A stretch of DNA of 8,795 nt from Kordiimonadaceae bacterium (GTDB lineage: Bacteria > Pseudomonadota > Alphaproteobacteria > Sphingomonadales > Kordiimonadaceae): positions 1 through 8,795 of the forward strand of contig JABABO010000208.1 of assembly GCA_014238195.1 (NCBI GenBank), written 5' to 3'. The notes below the pieces were generated by a model that worked only from the letters and a program-made list of their open reading frames with translations, was not told the origin of the DNA and ran no database searches. Below, piece by piece: positions 1 through 5,326 of this stretch. A program made the translations under genes and the position numbers. Numbering within the stretch: the stretch's first letter is position 1; every line of letters begins with the position of its first letter.

Positions 1-366
1 AGTGGTTTCAAGCAATTGTTTGCCGAGGGCCAGGAATTTACCTATGGATTATCGGAAATTGGTCGATATTATCGCGGGTATGTGGATTTAATGGACCACT
101 GGGACAGCGTTTTACCTGATGCTATTTTACGCGTGCAGTATGAAGACGTAGTGGAGGATACAGAAAATCAAGTCCGTCGTATTTTGGAGTATTGTGATTT
201 ACCCTTTGAAGCAGCATGTGTGGATTTCCATAAGACAAAACGGGTTGTTAAAACCGCGAGTTCGGAGCAAGTCCGTGAAAAAATTAATCGCAAAGGTATG
301 AACCGTTGGCAACCCTTTGCCCCTTGGCTTGGGCCGCTAAAATCCGCCCTCGGTGAACATGAGTGA
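1..366 (+). CDS. Sulfotransferase family protein, C-terminal part (cut by window edge)
   Basis: The frame is open from base 1 (SGFKQLFAEGQEF...) to a TGA at 364-366, so this is the last 121 codons of a longer gene. A TTG at 16 is inside the reading frame and is not a credible start. The fragment matches the C-terminal half of the bacterial PAPS-dependent sulfotransferase domain often found behind TPR repeats: a GRYYRGYVDLMDHW segment (about residues 22-35), an ILRVQYEDVV strand-turn, the CDLPFEAACVDFHKTKR segment, then TASSEQVREKINRKGMNRWQPF near the end. That last stretch corresponds to the RKG-containing region that contacts the 3'-phosphate of PAPS in characterised sulfotransferases. The N-terminal 5'-phosphosulfate loop and any TPR repeats lie outside the window. 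The family moves sulfate from PAPS to a hydroxyl or amine; the substrate cannot be told from this fragment. A copy of the dispersed hairpin repeat starts 31 bp after the stop. Confidence 0.85.
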   Translation, partial: SGFKQLFAEGQEFTYGLSEIGRYYRGYVDLMDHWDSVLPDAILRVQYEDVVEDTENQVRRILEYCDLPFEAACVDFHKTKRVVKTASSEQVREKINRKGMNRWQPFAPWLGPLKSALGEHE

Positions 367-396
367 CATGAATATCCTAAGAATTTTAGCGTGCAG

Positions 397-475
397 CTAT
401 AACCAATTGTGGTGAATGTTGATCCCCTTATTTGGCTATAAGTATTTATGTCGGTTCGACTTATCAATAAATAAT
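397..475 (+). repeat. Dispersed 79-bp hairpin repeat, copy 1
   Basis: Aligned without gaps to 8715-8793, 73 of 79 bases are identical; the mismatches are at 402, 410, 418, 425, 429 and 448. Bases 398-415 and 423-440 form an imperfect stem around a 7-nt loop: 13 Watson-Crick pairs and one G-U in 18 positions. The following 35 bases, including TCGGTTCGACTTATCAATAA, differ at one position only. It lies between the sulfotransferase stop and the stop of the convergent hydrolase gene, so it could serve as a 3'-end or terminator-like structure. It has no clean U-tract after the stem. The repeat family is unknown to me. Confidence 0.85.
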
Positions 476-487
476 AAGATTATTATT
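470..487. repeat. AT-rich perfect palindrome AATAATAA-GA-TTATTATT
   Basis: This is an 18-bp palindrome with 8-bp arms and a 2-bp centre. It begins in the last bases of repeat copy 1 and runs past them. It is entirely A/T in the arms, so it would make a weak RNA hairpin. The T-rich right arm could help 3'-end formation for the sulfotransferase transcript, but this is inference. Confidence 0.5.
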
Positions 488-516
488 CATTGGTCTCGCT
501 ACCCTGCAAAAAGGCT

Positions 517-1293
517 CTAAGCTGCGCTCTCAGCCTTTACTGGTTTCATAACCAGCTTTTGTAAGATATTTGGATCAAACGCTTCCCATTCCCCTAATGC
601 TTGGGCTAAGCGGTCAGCTATGACGTATAGAGCAATTGGATTAACCCCAATGCCCAAATGGCTAGCAGGGACTTCAATATTTTCAGTTTGCTGCCCTTTT
701 CTGGGTTCTTGAATTGAGCCGCGCCAATGAACGATGCCGTCGGTTTTTGTGAAAATGGATGTAGTTGGGACACTTGGCGGTGTTGAGAGTGTTTTATATC
801 GTGCGCGGTCAATATTTTCCTTATTAATCCGCTCGTAAACGCCAGTGGCATGGGTTTGATCCATCTCGCCAGTGATTGGGCTACCAAGTGTAATCACCGA
901 GCGAACGTATTCGGGGGCATGTTTTGCCAGTTCGCGCACAAATATGCCCCCTAAGCTCCACCCAATAAGGGACACTTTGCGTCCCTCCTTGTCTGCGACT
1001 GATTTCACAAGGTCACGCATGGCCTGTTTGCGCTCAGGGTTAAAAACCCGATTACGCCCAAGGCCCCAGCCGTGGGTTTTATACCCTAAGTCTGCAAGCA
1101 TTCGGCGCATAGGCCTTGTCGAAAGGTCGCTTGCACCCAACCCTGGAAAGGCAATAACAGGATGACCGTCGCCTTTTGGGAACATCCGCATCATAGGGCG
1201 CATGGCATAAAAACTTTGCAGTTCAAAAACCGCTCTTCCTTCAGCTAAGGTAAGAAACAGGTGCGGGGCATTCGATGAAAATCCAAAAGCCAT
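517..1293 (-). CDS. Alpha/beta hydrolase (lipase/esterase-like)
   Basis: A 258-residue alpha/beta-hydrolase fold protein. In this numbering the nucleophile elbow is GWSLGG with Ser113, the acid is likely Asp185 (TKTDG), and the base is His212 (ASHLGIG). The spacing and order of Ser, Asp, His fit the family. An oxyanion-side motif AFPGLGAS (about residues 48-55) is also present. The N-terminus has no clear signal peptide, so a cytoplasmic or lipid-body-surface location is likely. I chose the ATG at 1291-1293 because AAAGGA lies 8 nt upstream; an in-frame GTG at 1309-1311 would add 6 residues but has no good ribosome site. It follows the WS/DGAT gene by 39 bp on the same strand and is probably co-transcribed. 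This context suggests hydrolysis of an acyl ester or control of neutral lipid turnover. The exact substrate is not visible; lipase, esterase and acyltransferase-type roles remain possible. Confidence 0.9.
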   Translation of the reverse strand: MAFGFSSNAPHLFLTLAEGRAVFELQSFYAMRPMMRMFPKGDGHPVIAFPGLGASDLSTRPMRRMLADLGYKTHGWGLGRNRVFNPERKQAMRDLVKSVADKEGRKVSLIGWSLGGIFVRELAKHAPEYVRSVITLGSPITGEMDQTHATGVYERINKENIDRARYKTLSTPPSVPTTSIFTKTDGIVHWRGSIQEPRKGQQTENIEVPASHLGIGVNPIALYVIADRLAQALGEWEAFDPNILQKLVMKPVKAESAA

Positions 1294-1301
1294 AGAGAAT
1301 A

Positions 1302-1307
1302 TCCTTT
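1302..1307 (-). promoter_or_regulatory. Ribosome binding site AAAGGA deciding the hydrolase start
   Basis: On the minus strand AAAGGA is followed by 8 nt and then ATG at 1293-1291. This favours that ATG over the GTG at 1311-1309, which overlaps the site. Confidence 0.6.
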
Positions 1308-1332
1308 CCACTCACTACAAAATAAAAACGAC

Positions 1333-2931
1333 TTAGCTTGCTGCGGGTTGCTCAGGTGTCGCAGAGTTTGCCGATGCTTTTTTAGCCATAGTTTTAGCTG
1401 CTGGCTTTTTAGCAGGGGCTTTTTTCGCGGATTTTTGTGTAGGCGCTTTCTTTGCTTGCGCTTTTTTGGCGTTTGATGTCTTCTCAGCGGCAAGATTGGG
1501 ATGTTTTTTTTCCATCTCATTGATTGCTTTTACGTGCTCTTGATAGCTTTCCCGGATACATTCGGTATAAAAATCAGGATCAGGAATGGCTTCACGGCAG
1601 GCAGTAAAGCTTAGGGATACATCCCCCGCATAACTGGAGACAATATGCCCCATTTTTAAACCATCAATCAAGCAAAGCATGCCGTGGGATGCGACAACCC
1701 GTGCCCCTGCGGAATATAAGGGCACAGGGGGGCCAGGTACGTTTGTCACCACAGTGTTGAACATTGGCTTCATGCGATCCGCTATTTTCAGATTGCGATA
1801 CAAATAAGCCCCAATGTTCATCATAGGTGCAGATGAGAGCTTCGCCATTTCACTGGTTTGGCGTGCACCAAGAGCATGGGTCATGGCTTTAGCACGTTTT
1901 GTCTCGCTATTGACATATTCCATACGCTCAGTAACGTTTTTAATGTGCGAACCAAGTGGTACAAACATGCCAGAAACCTGGTTGCCCATCGTGTTTTTTT
2001 CTTTGGCTTCGCGCACAGAAATCGGGGCCATTGCAGTTAAAGATTCCTCTGGTAACTCGTTTTTAGACTCCAAATATTTGCGCATTGCCCCGCCAACGAT
2101 GGACAACATGACATCGTTCATTTTTGCCCCATCAGCCAATTTGCGGATACGGGTGATTTCTTTGCCGTCCATTAACACAGCATCAAAAACACGGTGCGGT
2201 GAAACCATGCCATTAAAGCGGGTTCGTGGGGCGTTTATAATCGCATTGACATCATACTCTTTGTTGAGAAAACCTTGTGCGGCCCGGTAAAGCCCTGGCA
2301 AAGATTTGCTAAGCGCCCGTGCCTGTTCAATGGGTGACATAATCGAGCGCGTCATACCGCGTGTAAACAAACCGACCTGGCTTGGATCAGATTCTGGCCG
2401 CCATTCATCAACGTTTTGGGGTGCTTCAATGTCTGGCGTGATGGTATGTAGGGCTTCCATCATATCAACACCAGACGCGCCATCAACCGCTGAATGGTGC
2501 ATCTTTGTTACAATCGCATAGGATCCCTTTGGCACTCCTTCGACATTATCAAGACCTTCAATGATCGTCAGTTCCCACGGCGGACGTGTCAGATCAAGGG
2601 GGCGGGCAAAAATGCGCGCACTTTGGATGCAAAGCTGTCGCCAATCGCCTGGTTTTGGTAGGGCGAGGTGGCGGACGTGAAACTCCATATCAAAATTTAT
2701 GTCATTCACCCAGTAAGGATAATCAATCCCGAAAGGAACCTTCGCCATTTTGCGGCGCATCATCGGTGCCAGTTGCAAGCGGCTTTTGATAAAATTCATA
2801 ATATCGCGGTAGCGCACAAAACCACCAGGCGCGGTGGACGGATCATAAATCATAGTTGATCCGATATGTGCGGGGGTTCTTGCTGATTCTAAGGCAACAA
2901 AAGAAGCATCTAAGCCTTGCATTTGTCTCAT
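1333..2931 (-). CDS. Wax ester synthase/diacylglycerol acyltransferase (WS/DGAT) with Lys/Ala-rich tail
   Basis: A 532-residue protein of the bacterial bifunctional WS/DGAT family, which transfers the acyl group of acyl-CoA to fatty alcohols or diacylglycerol to make storage wax esters and triacylglycerol. The start MxxMQGLDASFVALE is typical. The catalytic HHSAVDG motif (HHxxxDG) is at residues 145-151, preceded by ARPLDLTRPPWE at about 109-120. The C-terminal domain contains TNVPGPPVPLY, the usual conserved Asn-containing segment. The core ends near residue 480. Residues 484-532 form an extra tail with 13 Lys in its first 34 positions, in AKKA/KKAPAKK-type repeats, resembling histone H1-like or PhaF-like DNA-binding tails. 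The start ATG is preceded by AAGGA (2944-2940) with 8-nt spacing. It is the first gene of a minus-strand unit with the alpha/beta hydrolase and is divergent from an SDR. The enzyme acts at the inner membrane and lipid inclusion surface in characterised relatives. Confidence 0.95.
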   Translation of the reverse strand: MRQMQGLDASFVALESARTPAHIGSTMIYDPSTAPGGFVRYRDIMNFIKSRLQLAPMMRRKMAKVPFGIDYPYWVNDINFDMEFHVRHLALPKPGDWRQLCIQSARIFARPLDLTRPPWELTIIEGLDNVEGVPKGSYAIVTKMHHSAVDGASGVDMMEALHTITPDIEAPQNVDEWRPESDPSQVGLFTRGMTRSIMSPIEQARALSKSLPGLYRAAQGFLNKEYDVNAIINAPRTRFNGMVSPHRVFDAVLMDGKEITRIRKLADGAKMNDVMLSIVGGAMRKYLESKNELPEESLTAMAPISVREAKEKNTMGNQVSGMFVPLGSHIKNVTERMEYVNSETKRAKAMTHALGARQTSEMAKLSSAPMMNIGAYLYRNLKIADRMKPMFNTVVTNVPGPPVPLYSAGARVVASHGMLCLIDGLKMGHIVSSYAGDVSLSFTACREAIPDPDFYTECIRESYQEHVKAINEMEKKHPNLAAEKTSNAKKAQAKKAPTQKSAKKAPAKKPAAKTMAKKASANSATPEQPAAS

Positions 2932-2956
2932 GATAAAATTCCTTATTACTTAATTC

Positions 2957-2984
2957 CAGTTGCTTGTCCCTGCTGTTGCAACTG
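2957..2984. repeat. Spaced inverted repeat CAGTTGC-14-GCAACTG
   Basis: Two perfect 7-bp arms (2957-2963 and 2978-2984) flank a 14-bp spacer that itself ends in the palindrome GTTGCAAC (2975-2982). It lies 26 bp upstream of the WS/DGAT ATG, just ahead of its ribosome site. It could be a repressor operator or a leader hairpin in the mRNA. The role is inferred from position only. Confidence 0.4.
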
Positions 2985-3037
2985 TACAAACTTGAACTTT
3001 TTCTAGGACCGACAACACCAAACTAACACTAAACCTT

Positions 3038-3052
3038 GCCCTAATAAAGGGC
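3038..3052. repeat. Short hairpin GCCCT-AATAA-AGGGC
   Basis: The arms 3038-3042 and 3048-3052 pair perfectly over a 5-nt loop. Neither strand has a T-run right after it, so it is not a standard intrinsic terminator. It lies in the likely promoter or leader zone of WS/DGAT. Confidence 0.35.
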
Positions 3053-3078
3053 CTATTCGTTAGCAAAATAATCAAACG

Positions 3079-3110
3079 GCAAAACGCTTTGCTTAAAGTG
3101 TAAACGCTTG
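3079..3110. promoter_or_regulatory. Paired AAACGCTT boxes, possible tandem regulator operator
   Basis: AAACGCTT occurs at 3082-3089 and again at 3102-3109, exactly 20 bp apart, about two helical turns. The first box is inside a near-palindrome GCAAAACGCTTTGC (3079-3092) with a central CG. Both fit the AAnCGnTT core known for LacI/GalR-family operators. No LacI-type gene is in the window, so the binding protein is unknown and the assignment is an inference from sequence form. Confidence 0.35.
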
Positions 3111-3342
3111 GACCTATAGTGGCTCATCCCAAACATATTCTATAAGCCTGCTTCTACAGTACATGATTAGATGTATCCACCTAGAGCCTTTCTGTCTGAT
3201 GTGAAACAAGGGATTGGTTTTTTGTGGCTTTTGTAATCAACTGTGGTGTAGCCTTTATTTTTTAATAAGTGATTTTTAAATTCTCTAACATGATCAAGCA
3301 CGTTTTATTTTGGTCATTTGCAATCCTTGGGAGGGATAATTC

Positions 3343-4143
3343 ATGAATGCTCAATTCGACTTTACTGGGAAGAATGTTTTTATATTTGGGGGAACCAGTG
3401 GTATTAATTTGGGCATTGCTCAAAGCTTTGCCATCAATGGTGCGACCGTGGCGGTGGCTTCACGTATTCAAGCTAAAGTGGATGCTGCCGTGGCCGTGCT
3501 TAAAGAACTTGGTTCTAATGCTCATGGGTACAGCCTAGATGTGCGTCAAGTAGAGGATGTCAAAGCCGCGGTGACTGCGTTTCATGACACTGTTGGACCC
3601 ATTGACATCTTAGTGTCGGGGGCTGCGGGCAATTTCCCAGCCCCAGCGCTTGGTATGTCTGCAAATGCATTTCGCAGTGTTATTGACATTGATCTGATGG
3701 GGACATTCCATGTTTGCCAAAGCGCTTATGATGTTCTGCGCAAACCTGGTGCATCCATCATCAACATATCGGCCCCGCAAGCCTATGTACCGATGATAAT
3801 GCAAAGCCATGTCTGCGCGGCAAAAGCAGGTGTTGATATGATTACCCGTACCCTTGCCCTTGAATGGGGCGGCGCGGGGGTGCGGGTAAATTCTGTGGTG
3901 CCGGGTCCTATTGATAATACCGAAGGTATGGACCGATTAGCACCAACCCAAGAAGCCCGCGCAGCAACAATCCAAAGCGTGCCACTGGGCCGTATGGGGG
4001 AAGCCAGTGAAATCGCACATGCCGCTATGTTTTTATCGAGCGATGCTGCCGCTTATATTAGCGGCGTTGTGTTGCCTGTTGATGGCGGTTGGTCGCTGGG
4101 CGGTGCGCCTAGCGCGATGGCAGCAAAATTAGCAGGGGGTTAA
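3343..4143 (+). CDS. SDR family oxidoreductase, 2,4-dienoyl-CoA reductase-like
   Basis: A 266-residue Rossmann-fold short-chain dehydrogenase/reductase. The nucleotide loop is FGGTSGINLG (15-24), a variant of TGxxxGIG; ASR at 39-41 could favour NADP(H). GAAGNF (93-98), DIDLMGTF (115-122), PGPIDNTEGMDRL (187-199) and the C-terminal VDGGW (246-250) resemble peroxisomal-type 2,4-dienoyl-CoA reductase (DECR2). The canonical SDR tetrad is mostly replaced: Asn by Asp117, Ser by Ala144, Tyr by Val157, with only Lys161 kept. As I recall the DECR2 sequence, it also has Asp, Ala and Ala before the Lys at these positions, so this looks like family chemistry and not decay. The expected reaction is NADPH-dependent reduction of a 2,4-dienoyl-CoA in unsaturated fatty acid breakdown. 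A GGAGG site sits 8 nt before the ATG. It is divergent from WS/DGAT and convergent with the kinase. The SDR fold is certain; the substrate is moderately supported. Confidence 0.85.
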   Translation: MNAQFDFTGKNVFIFGGTSGINLGIAQSFAINGATVAVASRIQAKVDAAVAVLKELGSNAHGYSLDVRQVEDVKAAVTAFHDTVGPIDILVSGAAGNFPAPALGMSANAFRSVIDIDLMGTFHVCQSAYDVLRKPGASIINISAPQAYVPMIMQSHVCAAKAGVDMITRTLALEWGGAGVRVNSVVPGPIDNTEGMDRLAPTQEARAATIQSVPLGRMGEASEIAHAAMFLSSDAAAYISGVVLPVDGGWSLGGAPSAMAAKLAGG

Positions 4144-4162
4144 AACATACGCTTTTGCGGTA

Positions 4163-5176
4163 TTAATATCCACAGGCCATCAAAGCCGTGTTTTGTAGTG
4201 ATTGTCTGCCTATTTCTTTCATGGCTTTCAAAAGCTGCAAAGCTGGGGCTTGCGAAAGGGTCAGATAGTCATTATCGGGATAATCAAGGGACCGCGCTGT
4301 GGATATGAGCACACTCATCACTAAGCGCAGGGCGACAAGGTCAAACAACAGACTGGCTTCGGTTTCATTAAGCGGAAACACGTGGATGTAGGCACAAATA
4401 ACAGCTTGGGCAGTTTCTAGCAAATGATCAGCGCCCATCAAGACATAAGCAAGCGCTATCGCCAGTTCGTTTACAGTGCTCGCATATACCATATCGCCAA
4501 AATCGATAAGGCCGTTAACCTGACCATTTTTGATCACTAGATTATGATCATTGGTATCATTATGAATCACTGATTTTCTAAGCGATTTTACAAATGGATA
4601 GACTTGATCTTCATAGATATCAAAGCACTCTGTAAGCATTTGCCTGTTTTCAGCATTCGGTATTTTCTCAAGCATTGGTTTCACAGATAATGCATTATCT
4701 AGGTTCCAAAGAAAGTCTGGTTGCTGCGCACCATGGTGACTAAATTTCTGCATAATCTTTGTGAAGTGGCCCAAATATGTGCCAACGTCTTGGTATAAAG
4801 CAGGGTTTTTAGCGACTTGCGCGAATGTATCGCCGTCTAGGTATGTTAGCATCCGTACCCTATGACGCACCTCACCGTTTTGCACACAGGAAATATCCTG
4901 CTTCGTTCTACTTGGCACCACTCGCGGTGCCCTTAATTTATTTTTATGCTTGGCTAAGTGGTTTAGGGCGGCATTTTGCAGGTTTAGGGATGTTTGATCT
5001 TCGCCAGCGTTTGAAACCTTAAGTACATAGGCACCCGCTTTTGTCTGAATCCGTACATTTTGATCGCGCTCAGATACCAACGATTTCATATCACCCTGAA
5101 TATCAAACAAACGATTTGCAATATCCCGTAGCTGCTGATGTGTTAGATTTGGTGGTGGGCTTTCAAAAGCTGTCAT
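4163..5176 (-). CDS. APH-fold phosphotransferase (hydroxylysine kinase-like)
   Basis: A 337-residue protein of the aminoglycoside phosphotransferase/choline kinase fold. Visible motifs: SERDQN near residue 35, YVLKVSNAGED with the ATP-binding Lys53, the catalytic loop HNDTNDHN with Asp207 and Asn212, and the metal-binding IDFGD with Asp225. The combination SERDQN..LKVSN and HNDxNDHN...IDFGDM is typical of hydroxylysine kinase-like proteins and of the kinase domain fused to class III aminotransferases in many proteobacteria. Here the kinase stands alone; no aminotransferase follows. The likely substrate is a small amino alcohol or hydroxy-amino acid, but this is an inference, and resistance to aminoglycosides is not implied. 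The ATG at 5174-5176 is chosen because GGAG precedes it; an upstream TTG at 5243-5245 would add 23 residues without family resemblance. It is convergent with the SDR (19-bp gap) and divergent from the glycosyltransferase. Confidence 0.85.
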   Translation of the reverse strand: MTAFESPPPNLTHQQLRDIANRLFDIQGDMKSLVSERDQNVRIQTKAGAYVLKVSNAGEDQTSLNLQNAALNHLAKHKNKLRAPRVVPSRTKQDISCVQNGEVRHRVRMLTYLDGDTFAQVAKNPALYQDVGTYLGHFTKIMQKFSHHGAQQPDFLWNLDNALSVKPMLEKIPNAENRQMLTECFDIYEDQVYPFVKSLRKSVIHNDTNDHNLVIKNGQVNGLIDFGDMVYASTVNELAIALAYVLMGADHLLETAQAVICAYIHVFPLNETEASLLFDLVALRLVMSVLISTARSLDYPDNDYLTLSQAPALQLLKAMKEIGRQSLQNTALMACGY

Positions 5177-5182
5177 TGAAGA

Positions 5183-5186
5183 CTCC
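5183..5186 (-). promoter_or_regulatory. Ribosome binding site GGAG deciding the kinase start
   Basis: On the minus strand GGAG lies 6 nt before the ATG at 5176-5174. This supports the 337-residue product over the longer TTG-started frame. A perfect TATAAT at 5194-5189 (minus) is too close to the ATG to serve as its -10 box if this site is used. Confidence 0.5.
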
Positions 5187-5223
5187 GAATTATAAAGGAC
5201 TTTGACATTTACAAAACTGATAG

Positions 5224-5236
5224 CGCTTTTAAAGCG
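5224..5236. promoter_or_regulatory. Palindrome CGCTTT-T-AAAGCG in divergent promoter region
   Basis: A perfect 13-bp palindrome with 6-bp arms and a single central base. It lies between the divergent kinase and glycosyltransferase genes, 24 bp upstream of the putative -35 box of the latter and 48 bp from the kinase ATG. A two-fold symmetric regulator site for either gene is plausible. No regulator gene is adjacent. Confidence 0.35.
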
Positions 5237-5259
5237 ACCGTGCAAACGACAATAATGAC

Positions 5260-5288
5260 TTTACCTTGTAAGGGCACATGACTATAAG
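5260..5288 (+). promoter_or_regulatory. Putative sigma70-type promoter of the glycosyltransferase gene
   Basis: TTTACC (5260-5265) and TATAAG (5283-5288) are separated by 17 bp, matching the consensus at 4/6 and 5/6 positions. A start near 5295 would give a leader of about 30 nt that includes the AAGGA ribosome site. Confidence 0.4.
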
Positions 5289-5315
5289 TTTTCTGGAAAA
5301 TAAACCATAAATGTT

Positions 5316-5320
5316 AAGGA
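5316..5320 (+). promoter_or_regulatory. Ribosome binding site AAGGA deciding the GTG start
   Basis: AAGGA is followed by 6 nt and then GTG at 5327-5329. It supports this non-ATG start, since the next in-frame ATG is 35 codons further in, inside the conserved N-terminal donor-fold segment. Confidence 0.6.
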
Positions 5321-5326
5321 AAAATC

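Larger units (their letters stand above)
2932..3342. other. 411-bp divergent intergenic region between WS/DGAT and SDR
   Basis: No coding frame with a credible start and ribosome site was seen here. It must hold the minus-strand promoter for WS/DGAT and the plus-strand promoter for the SDR. Contents found by eye: a spaced inverted repeat at 2957-2984, a GCCCT/AGGGC hairpin at 3038-3052, and two AAACGCTT boxes at 3082-3089 and 3102-3109. A weak plus-strand promoter guess is TTGTAA (3231-3236), 17 bp, TTTATT (3254-3259). No convincing promoter was found for WS/DGAT. The SDR ribosome site GGAGG is at 3330-3334, 8 nt before its ATG. Confidence 0.6.

Noticed and set aside
451..462. GGTTCGA-like T-arm of a tRNA inside the repeat
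   Set aside because: The flanking bases form only a 4-bp stem (GTCG/CGAC) with a 3-nt loop, and no acceptor, D or anticodon arm can be built, in either copy.
168..467. Minus-strand open frame across the sulfotransferase end and the repeat
   Set aside because: It is antisense to a clearly conserved sulfotransferase segment, has no recognisable domain, and runs into the non-coding repeat.
367..516. Insertion sequence or integron attC site around repeat copy 1
   Set aside because: No transposase or integrase gene, no target-site duplication visible, and the R/L core sites of attC (RYYYAAC/GTTRRRY) are not arranged as expected.
1245..1520. Minus-strand Lys/Arg-rich frame overlapping the WS/DGAT tail and hydrolase start
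   Set aside because: It is an alternative frame of the lysine-rich repeat region; its basic composition follows from the AAG/AAA-rich codons of the real gene.
5189..5194. Perfect TATAAT on the minus strand as the kinase -10 box
   Set aside because: It would start transcription about 6 nt before the chosen ATG, past the GGAG ribosome site, and no -35 box lies at 16-18 bp.
5177..5245. Longer kinase start at the TTG at 5243-5245
   Set aside because: The added 23 residues resemble no kinase N-terminus, overlap the intergenic palindrome, and the internal ATG has a ribosome site.
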